A stretch of 8,194 bases of DNA, taken from Streptococcus sp. UBA6071 (lineage in GTDB: Bacteria; Bacillota; Bacilli; Lactobacillales; Streptococcaceae). The first letter of the stretch is position 1; every line of letters begins with the position of its first letter. A program made the position numbers and the translations under genes. Positions 1-4,621 of the stretch are shown here, one piece after another. The notes below the pieces were generated by a model. It was not told the origin of the DNA. It searched no databases and saw only the letters and a list, made by a program, of their open reading frames with translations. The stretch covers positions 9,034-17,227 of the forward strand of contig DIXV01000071.1 of the NCBI GenBank assembly GCA_002436115.1, in the 5' to 3' direction.

Positions 1-182
1 CTTTCTTGGTATTTTCCAAAACCTAAATAGGTAACTAATCCGATGATAATAGCGGCTGGCAATGACCAAAATAGATTCTGGAAAATGGCATTAGTGAGGT
101 CAGTAGTTGGTGTTCCCAAAAGGATGCAGGAAGCATAAATAAGAATAAATGAAGTGCTTCCGTATCTAAGTGCTTTTTTCAT
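1..182 (-). CDS. N-terminal part of a small membrane protein, unrecognised (runs off left edge)
   Basis: Reading the minus strand from the ATG at 182 gives 60 open codons to the window edge, beginning MKKALRYGST. The start has a good ribosome binding site, AAAGGAG on the minus strand at about 189-195. Two hydrophobic stretches are visible: residues about 11-22 (FILIYASCILLG) and about 39-54 (FWSLPAAIIIGLVTYL). They are separated by a short polar loop containing PTTDLTN. This pattern suggests a multi-span membrane protein or a small two-span protein whose C-terminus lies outside the window. I do not recognise the family. It is transcribed in the same direction as the PRD regulator but separated from it by a terminator and about 370 bases, so it is probably an independent unit. 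The repeats upstream (247-291) may be its control region. Confidence 0.7.
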   Translation of the reverse strand, partial: MKKALRYGSTSFILIYASCILLGTPTTDLTNAIFQNLFWSLPAAIIIGLVTYLGFGKYQE

Positions 183-246
183 GAGGTTTTCTCCTTTTTT
201 ATTTATAATCTTAGTTTACAGAGAAGTGAGAAAAGTATTTAGCCCT

Positions 247-291
247 ATGTGTCATGGCTTGGTATGACATTTGTCACGGTTTTGGCCAAAA
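247..291 (-). promoter_or_regulatory. Repeat cluster upstream of the left-edge membrane gene, possible operator
   Basis: Two 9-mers in direct orientation, ATGTGTCAT (247-255) and ATTTGTCAC (269-277), match at 7 of 9 positions and lie 22 bp apart, about two helical turns. The second overlaps a perfect inverted repeat TGACATTTGTCA (265-276). Next to it is a perfect 12-bp palindrome TTTTGGCCAAAA (280-291). The cluster lies 65-110 bases upstream of the left-edge start codon. Closer to the gene, TATAAA on the minus strand (202-207) could be a -10 element, but no convincing -35 is seen, as expected if an activator is needed. Paired repeats about 21-22 bp apart are typical of response-regulator sites such as LytTR-type sites, but the bases here do not clearly match a consensus I know. 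Operator function is inference. Confidence 0.35.
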
Positions 292-515
292 GAAAAATCC
301 TCGTTTTTAACTAAGTTTCTTCTTAATCAATCCATAGAATGTTGCTTGCTTCTTTTTCATTAGTAACAAAGTGCATGTAAACAATGCCTGATAGACAAAA
401 AAACAAGAAGGGCGGGAAATATATCTCTCCAACCAACCTTACTTCTATAAATGTAATCTTTTCCAAGGTCATAGGATTATATCAGCAATTTCCTTAAATT
501 TTACTCATGTTAATT
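292..515. other. Intergenic stretch with no supported gene
   Basis: Between the repeat cluster and the regulator's terminator I see no convincing gene. On the minus strand there is a 49-codon open frame (472 to 323, beginning MTLEKITFIE and holding a hydrophobic run FPPFLFFCLSGIVYM). It lacks a well-spaced ribosome binding site. An overlapping minus-strand frame ends in a lysine-rich tail (TFYGLIKKKLS, stop near 309-311). Such overlapping half-plausible frames could be remains of a decayed membrane-protein gene, but nothing proves it. Confidence 0.4.
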
Positions 516-547
516 AAAAAAACGCATTGATAGATATGTCAATACGT
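516..547 (-). terminator. Rho-independent terminator of the PRD regulator gene
   Basis: On the minus strand the sequence ACGTATTGA (547-539), loop CATATCTA, TCAATGCGT (530-522) forms a 9-bp stem with one G-U pair, followed directly by a run of T (521-516). It starts 5 bases after the regulator stop codon. Position and structure fit an intrinsic terminator for the regulator transcript. Confidence 0.8.
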
Positions 548-552
548 GTATT

Positions 553-2487
553 TTACTTTTCATTAAAAATTGAAATGAGAGACTCAAATGTAGGTTGTTT
601 TAGTAATTTATTTTGACGTTTGTCTGATCCTATGAAATCAAGAAGTTGTTCATAGAAAGACTGCATTCTTTCAGGTTCGTCTATTGTGATAGCGAATAAG
701 AAGACGAACTTAATATTTTTTCCATCCCAATCAATTCCTTTTGGAGCTATCACTGAAAAAATAGTACTTTTAACGACTGCATCTCCCAATGGATGAGGAA
801 TGGCAATAGAATCTGAAATAATGGTAGACGAGATACGCTCTCTTTCATAAATTTCGTCAAGGAAATTTTCTTTTACGAACCCCTGAGTAAGCAACTTTTT
901 ATATAGCGTTTTTAATATATCTTCTTTTGTTGTTTTTTCATCTATAACAAGGAAATGCGTTTCCGAGATAAGCCCATCTGATAGCTCAGAGTTGGGATTA
1001 GTCATTTGAGATAGGTGTTTTTCTATTTGTCCCATTGATGCATCCAAATCGTTTATGTCCATAAAAATAATTTCAGTTCTCTTATTTTTGATAGGTATTG
1101 TGGAAACGACTAGGTCGAAATTTTTATGATTTTCTTCACGATTGGAAAAAGAATCAAAAGAAAATTTTTCTATATTGGAGAAAGTGTCGGGAAATCTTCG
1201 TTTTATTTTTACTTCAATGATTGCGCTAAATGTACGTCCTGTACCACAAATAATGGCTAGAGATAGTTGTTTTTGTGGTTCAGGATTATGACGTTCAATG
1301 GCATTTGCTAAATGTAATGCAATATATGAGATTTCATCCTCTGAAAAATGGACCTTATATTTTTGAACAATTTCTCTGCTGCAGCTTATAGCTAACTCAA
1401 ATGCGTATGGAAAAATGTTTTTGATTGTATTAAGTAAAGGATTATTTCTGTTTCCCTCAATAGTTTGTATTTTCAAAAAAAGTTTTATGTGTTCTAGCAG
1501 ATTGGCTCGTAAGGTTGAATCCTTTGCCCAAGGCGAGTCGGTAAGTTTAGACAAAGTATCCTGAATTAATTCTATAATGTCCTCTGCTAGCTTTTGATTC
1601 GCACTTATAACGCTATCATCAATAAGGTTAGGAGAATTTTCAGCTATACAAAAATTCATATAGGCTCTTTCAATAGGAGAAAGTATTAAGTGAAATTCTT
1701 TCTCAAGGCAATCAAAAAAAGTTTTAAGTGTTAGCGAGAAGTTATGATTTAGTTTTATCTCTTGTTCAAACTTAGACAATGTATGCCCTGCTTTAACCCT
1801 ACTAGTAGTTAAAAGAAGACTTGTGAAAATGTTTCGATGGAAGTAGTCTGAATCGATAAGGATTTCCCCAGAAAGGTTCTCTCGGTAGATGTGATTAAAC
1901 TTTTCATAATCGATGTTATTGCAGATGTCTTTTTCTGCAGAAGTTGTAGCAGTGAGATATTCGGTAAAATTATTTTTAAAGATGAGATTGATAATAGCAT
2001 TTCGGATATCCTGCTCTTCGCCAAATAATAGATATCCCAAATTACTCTTGTTTTGTATTTTTAAGTTGTATGCTGCTAGATAGTGTTTTAATGTGCGCAA
2101 ATCGCTGTAAAATGTATTTTGACTAACAAATAGTATTGATTGCAAATAATCTTGGCTGATATATTCTTCTGAAGTTAGAAACAATCGTATCAGGTAAGTT
2201 AGTCTTGATTCAGAAGTGGTAAAAAGAAATGTTCCTGTATCTTGATGAGACCAAAATTCATCAAACCTCTTTTTATTGAGGTACTCAATAACGTATCCTT
2301 TTTTTCTTATTAGTATGATATGTGCTCCATGTTCTTCAATATAATCATTAATGGTATTGATATCAGAACGAATGGTTCTATCAGAGACATCACAATATGA
2401 ACTTATTTCGTCAATACGAACGGCCTCTTTTTTATCTAATAATAGGTTTAAGATATTATCGAGTCTTTGAAAATCAAAAAAGGACAT
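553..2487 (-). CDS. PRD-containing PTS-regulated transcriptional regulator (ManR/MtlR-like)
   Basis: This 644-residue cytoplasmic regulator has the ManR/MtlR domain order. Residues about 5-66 form an HTH_11-type winged helix (DVSDRTIRSDINTIN). A second Mga-like HTH lies at about 90-150. PRD1 (about 190-290) keeps H217, but its second usual histidine position is C280 (in YMNFCIAEN). PRD2 (about 300-400) has both histidines, H333 (LLEHI) and H392 (YIALHLANA). An EIIB-like domain (about 405-495) has C414 in IICGTGRT. A fructose/mannitol-type EIIA domain (about 505-644) has H565 in SIAIPHPLG. In this family, phosphorylation by HPr and by the cognate EII proteins on these residues switches an activator on or off. 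The start at 2487 follows AGGAGG at 2493-2498. It is divergent from the PTS operon and most likely activates it when the mannoside is taken up. The length is close to that of B. subtilis ManR. The exact inducer is not visible. Confidence 0.93.
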   Translation of the reverse strand: MSFFDFQRLDNILNLLLDKKEAVRIDEISSYCDVSDRTIRSDINTINDYIEEHGAHIILIRKKGYVIEYLNKKRFDEFWSHQDTGTFLFTTSESRLTYLIRLFLTSEEYISQDYLQSILFVSQNTFYSDLRTLKHYLAAYNLKIQNKSNLGYLLFGEEQDIRNAIINLIFKNNFTEYLTATTSAEKDICNNIDYEKFNHIYRENLSGEILIDSDYFHRNIFTSLLLTTSRVKAGHTLSKFEQEIKLNHNFSLTLKTFFDCLEKEFHLILSPIERAYMNFCIAENSPNLIDDSVISANQKLAEDIIELIQDTLSKLTDSPWAKDSTLRANLLEHIKLFLKIQTIEGNRNNPLLNTIKNIFPYAFELAISCSREIVQKYKVHFSEDEISYIALHLANAIERHNPEPQKQLSLAIICGTGRTFSAIIEVKIKRRFPDTFSNIEKFSFDSFSNREENHKNFDLVVSTIPIKNKRTEIIFMDINDLDASMGQIEKHLSQMTNPNSELSDGLISETHFLVIDEKTTKEDILKTLYKKLLTQGFVKENFLDEIYERERISSTIISDSIAIPHPLGDAVVKSTIFSVIAPKGIDWDGKNIKFVFLFAITIDEPERMQSFYEQLLDFIGSDKRQNKLLKQPTFESLISIFNEK

Positions 2488-2506
2488 ATGAGCCTCCTAT
2501 TCTTAT

Positions 2507-2524
2507 ACTATATCTATTTTAACA
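2507..2524 (-). promoter_or_regulatory. Probable promoter of the PRD regulator
   Basis: On the minus strand TGTTAAAAT (2524-2516) is an extended -10 element (TG, one base, TAAAAT). It would place the transcription start about 20 bases before the start codon, upstream of the AGGAGG site at 2498-2493. No good -35 hexamer is found 17 bp upstream. A second -10-like hexamer TATAGT (2512-2507) would start transcription within the ribosome binding site and is less likely. Confidence 0.45.
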
Positions 2525-2550
2525 TAAAATCATTTTTGAAAATTTTGGGA

Positions 2551-2574
2551 TTTTTCCAAAAAGAAGTTGAAAAA
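2551..2574. promoter_or_regulatory. Operator-like inverted repeat, upstream copy
   Basis: This 24-bp element has the form TTTTTC-N12-GAAAAA, a perfect 6-bp inverted repeat. It matches the element at 2595-2618 at 19 of 24 positions when shifted by 44 bp. It is centred about 98 bases before the inferred transcription start of the PTS operon. Inside the same region TTTTGG (2543-2548) and CCAAAA (2556-2561) form another short inverted repeat. Binding by the divergent PRD regulator is inferred. Confidence 0.5.
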
Positions 2575-2594
2575 AATAAAACATATTTTTTGTA

Positions 2595-2618
2595 TTTTTC
2601 ACAAATAAAGTGGAAAAA
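2595..2618. promoter_or_regulatory. Operator-like inverted repeat, promoter-proximal copy
   Basis: This is the second copy of the TTTTTC-N12-GAAAAA element. It ends 7 bp before the -35 hexamer and is centred about 54 bases before the inferred start of transcription. That is a usual place for an activator that contacts RNA polymerase. The conserved core AAGT (2608-2611, matching 2564-2567) and the flanking T and A runs are shared with the upstream copy. Confidence 0.55.
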
Positions 2619-2625
2619 GCTGTTA

Positions 2626-2654
2626 GTGACAACTCCTCCAAGAGGTGTTATGAT
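2626..2654 (+). promoter_or_regulatory. Promoter of the mannoside PTS-mannosidase operon
   Basis: GTGACA (2626-2631, five of six bases of the consensus -35) is followed after exactly 17 bp by TATGAT (2649-2654). TG one base before the -10 (2646-2647) makes it an extended -10 promoter. Transcription would begin near 2661, leaving a leader of about 23 bases before the EIIA start. The spacer holds an imperfect inverted repeat, AACTCCTC (2631-2638) and GAGGTGTT (2642-2649), with one mismatch, which might bind a repressor or merely be chance. Confidence 0.7.
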
Positions 2655-2670
2655 GTATTTGTCAAACGAA

Positions 2671-2676
2671 AGGAGG
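2671..2676 (+). promoter_or_regulatory. Ribosome binding site deciding the EIIA start
   Basis: AGGAGG lies 4 bases before a GTG at 2681 and 7 bases before an ATG at 2684. The spacing favours the ATG, giving MEFSKDN as the N-terminus rather than an extra residue from GTG. Confidence 0.8.
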
Positions 2677-2683
2677 AGAAGTG

Positions 2684-3139
2684 ATGGAGTTTAGTAAAGA
2701 TAATGTCTTATTAAATGTCAATGTAAAAGATAAAATTGAGTTATTTCAGTACATCGCTCAGTATGCAAGAGAAAAAAGCATTATTGAAAATGAGTTAGAT
2801 CTAGTAAAAGCATTTCTTGAAAGAGAGGCAGAGGTATCAACGGGTTTACAAGATTCATTTGCAATTCCTCATGCGAAATCGGATGTTATTAAAGTTCCAA
2901 CTGTTGTTTTCTTAAAGTTAAGTAATCCAATTGACTGGGAGACATTTGATGAAAAACCTGTATCAAATGTCTTTGCTCTACTTGTTCCAAGCAAATATGA
3001 AGGAACTTTACATCTTCAGATGATAAGTAGAATAGCAACTGCACTTTTAGAAGAAGACTTTGTAAATGCGGTAAAAAACGCATCAGATAGTGATGCATTA
3101 AATACTCAAATCACTAAGACAATGAAAGGAGAACATTAA
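2684..3139 (+). CDS. PTS system fructose-family EIIA component
   Basis: This 151-residue cytoplasmic phosphocarrier belongs to the PTS_EIIA type-2 (fructose/mannitol) family. The phosphoryl-accepting histidine is H63 in the motif QDSFAIPHAKSD. The rest covers a complete single EIIA domain, with LVPSKYEGTLHLQMISRIATAL near the C-terminal half, typical of the family. It takes phosphate from HPr-His-P and passes it to the EIIB made by the next gene. In E. coli MngA and Bacillus ManP the three EII domains are fused, whereas here they are separate proteins. It is the first gene of the operon, with its own promoter and a strong AGGAGG. The next start codon follows after one base, so translation is likely coupled. 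Substrate specificity cannot be read from EIIA. The neighbouring mannosidase points to an alpha-mannoside. Confidence 0.93.
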   Translation: MEFSKDNVLLNVNVKDKIELFQYIAQYAREKSIIENELDLVKAFLEREAEVSTGLQDSFAIPHAKSDVIKVPTVVFLKLSNPIDWETFDEKPVSNVFALLVPSKYEGTLHLQMISRIATALLEEDFVNAVKNASDSDALNTQITKTMKGEH

Positions 3140-3140
3140 A

Positions 3141-3455
3141 ATGAAAATTGTCGGTATTACATCTTGCCCTGCAGGATTAGCCCATACACCAATGGCTGCT
3201 AAAGCACTTGAAAAAGCTGGACCAAAACTTGGATACAATGTTCGCATTGAACAACAAGGTTCAATGGGACAAGTGAACAAATTGACCCCACAAGAAATTG
3301 CTGAAGCAGATTTTGTGCTTTTGGCAACAGATCAAAAGATCGTTCAGGAAGAGCGTTTTGAAGGTAAAAAGAAAATTAGGGTAAATATTTCTACATGCAT
3401 CAAAGCGCCAGAAGCAGTTCTTCAAAAATGTGCTCAAGCCGTTAGTCAAAAATAG
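3141..3455 (+). CDS. PTS system fructose-family EIIB component
   Basis: This 104-residue protein is a complete fructose-type EIIB domain. The phosphorylated cysteine is C9 in GITSCPAGLAHTPMAA, the signature of the family. It receives phosphate from EIIA-His and donates it to the sugar bound by EIIC. The ribosome binding site AAAGGAG (3125-3131) lies inside the end of the EIIA gene, and only one base separates the EIIA stop from this start. EIIC begins 14 bases after the stop. The stand-alone form matches the split arrangement of this operon. The family assignment is very secure. The transported sugar is inferred from context. Confidence 0.94.
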   Translation: MKIVGITSCPAGLAHTPMAAKALEKAGPKLGYNVRIEQQGSMGQVNKLTPQEIAEADFVLLATDQKIVQEERFEGKKKIRVNISTCIKAPEAVLQKCAQAVSQK

Positions 3456-3469
3456 AAAGGATTTATAAG

Positions 3470-4564
3470 ATGAAAAAGTTTTTAAATGAGGCAAAAGGCC
3501 ACCTGATGACAGGCATTAGCTATGCTTTGCCAATGATTATTGGAGCATCGCTGGTTGTTGCTATTCCCAAAATGATCGCTTTGGCAATGGGGATTACTAG
3601 TCTTGATCCATTCGCTGAAGCTACTGGATTTGAACATTATTTATATCAAATTGAACAAGTTGGTTGGACAGGTATTGGACTGATTAATACTGTACTGGCA
3701 GGTTTTATTGCGTATTCAATTGCAGATAAAGCGGCACTCGGGGCTGGGTTAATTGGTGGAGCTATCGCTTCCAAAACTAATGCAGGTTTCTTAGGTGCGA
3801 TGATTGCAGGTTTTGTTGCAGGTTATGTAGTTGTTTGGTGTAAAAATAATGTAAAAGTTCCTGAAAAATATAGTGGGATTTTACCATTGATTGTCTTTCC
3901 GCTCTTTGCAACCATGTCTGTTGCACTAGTGATGGGAGTCTTACTTGCGGGTCCACTTGGTGCGATTAACACCGGTCTTGTTGCTTGGATCAAAGATATG
4001 ATTGAAAACGATGTGAATAAAGTGGTTCTTGCTCTCATCATGGGTGCTATGATTGGTTCAGACTTGGGTGGCCCAATTAATAAAGCTTCTTGGATGGCTG
4101 GGAATGTCTTACTGGCAGAAGGTATTTATCTACCTGCAATTATTGTCAATGTTGCAATTTGTGCAGTACCAATGGGATATGCTCTTGCTTCACTTTTCCA
4201 TAAAGATAAAATGAGTGATGAATTACGTGATGCCAGTCGCAATAACTATGTAATGGGGTTCATCGGAATCACAGAGGGTGCGATACCGTTCACAATGGTA
4301 CACCCACTTAAATTGGTACCGATCAATATGATTGGGGGTGCAATTGCATCTGCACTTGGTATTGCTCTTGGAATGTATGCTAAAATGCCTCCTGTTGGTG
4401 GCGTCTATGGCTTCTTTACTGTTGGTAACGGTTGGGCTTATCTTATCGGTTTGTTTGCTGGCGCAGCCTTTATTGGATTCGTTGCACCAATGCTTGTAAA
4501 CTTTAAAGAAACTTCTTCGACTGAAAAAATGAGTGTTGATGATATCGAAATCAGCTTTGAATAA
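3470..4564 (+). CDS. PTS system fructose-family EIIC membrane permease
   Basis: This 364-residue integral membrane protein forms the sugar channel of the PTS. It opens with a short amphipathic segment and a hydrophobic span (ISYALPMIIGASLVVAI). Many glycine- and alanine-rich spans follow. The family motif GITEGAIPF is at about 266-274, with E269 intact, followed by the HPLK segment, and PPVGGVYGFF lies near the C-terminus. The protein ends with a short charged cytoplasmic tail (about 345-364). Length and motifs fit an intact EIIC-Fru domain without fused EIIA or EIIB. The start at 3470 follows AAAGGA (3456-3461). With EIIA and EIIB it would import and phosphorylate an alpha-mannoside, by analogy with MngA, which takes up 2-O-alpha-mannosyl-D-glycerate. 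Mannose or fructose itself is the main alternative, but the downstream GH38 enzyme argues for a glycoside. Confidence 0.93.
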   Translation: MKKFLNEAKGHLMTGISYALPMIIGASLVVAIPKMIALAMGITSLDPFAEATGFEHYLYQIEQVGWTGIGLINTVLAGFIAYSIADKAALGAGLIGGAIASKTNAGFLGAMIAGFVAGYVVVWCKNNVKVPEKYSGILPLIVFPLFATMSVALVMGVLLAGPLGAINTGLVAWIKDMIENDVNKVVLALIMGAMIGSDLGGPINKASWMAGNVLLAEGIYLPAIIVNVAICAVPMGYALASLFHKDKMSDELRDASRNNYVMGFIGITEGAIPFTMVHPLKLVPINMIGGAIASALGIALGMYAKMPPVGGVYGFFTVGNGWAYLIGLFAGAAFIGFVAPMLVNFKETSSTEKMSVDDIEISFE

Positions 4565-4576
4565 AGATGTATTATT

Positions 4577-4606
4577 GGCACATATCAGGCGATATGTGCC
4601 TTTTCT
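4577..4606 (+). terminator. Intercistronic hairpin between EIIC and mannosidase (partial terminator or processing site)
   Basis: GGCACATATC (4577-4586), loop AGGC, GATATGTGCC (4591-4600) is a perfect 10-bp stem followed by TTTTCT. The T run is short, so termination would be leaky. The element sits 12 bases after the EIIC stop and 21 bases before the mannosidase start, just ahead of that gene's ribosome binding site (AAGGAA, 4611-4616). It could lower mannosidase expression relative to the transporter, or protect the 3' end of the upstream mRNA. Confidence 0.65.
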
Positions 4607-4621
4607 AAGAAAGGAATTTGT

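Noticed and set aside
323..472. 49-codon minus-strand frame beginning MTLEKITFIE
   Set aside because: It has no well-spaced ribosome binding site, no recognisable family and competing overlapping frames. At most it is a worn remnant.
2488..2683. CcpA-binding (cre) site in the divergent control region
   Set aside because: GTCAAACGAAAGG near 2661-2673 contains a CG core, but its spacing does not fit the cre consensus, and no other candidate was found.
2467..2694. 75-codon plus-strand frame across the divergent promoter region
   Set aside because: It overlaps the regulator start, the operator repeats, the promoter and the EIIA start. Its protein (Lys- and Phe-rich) reflects the A/T runs.
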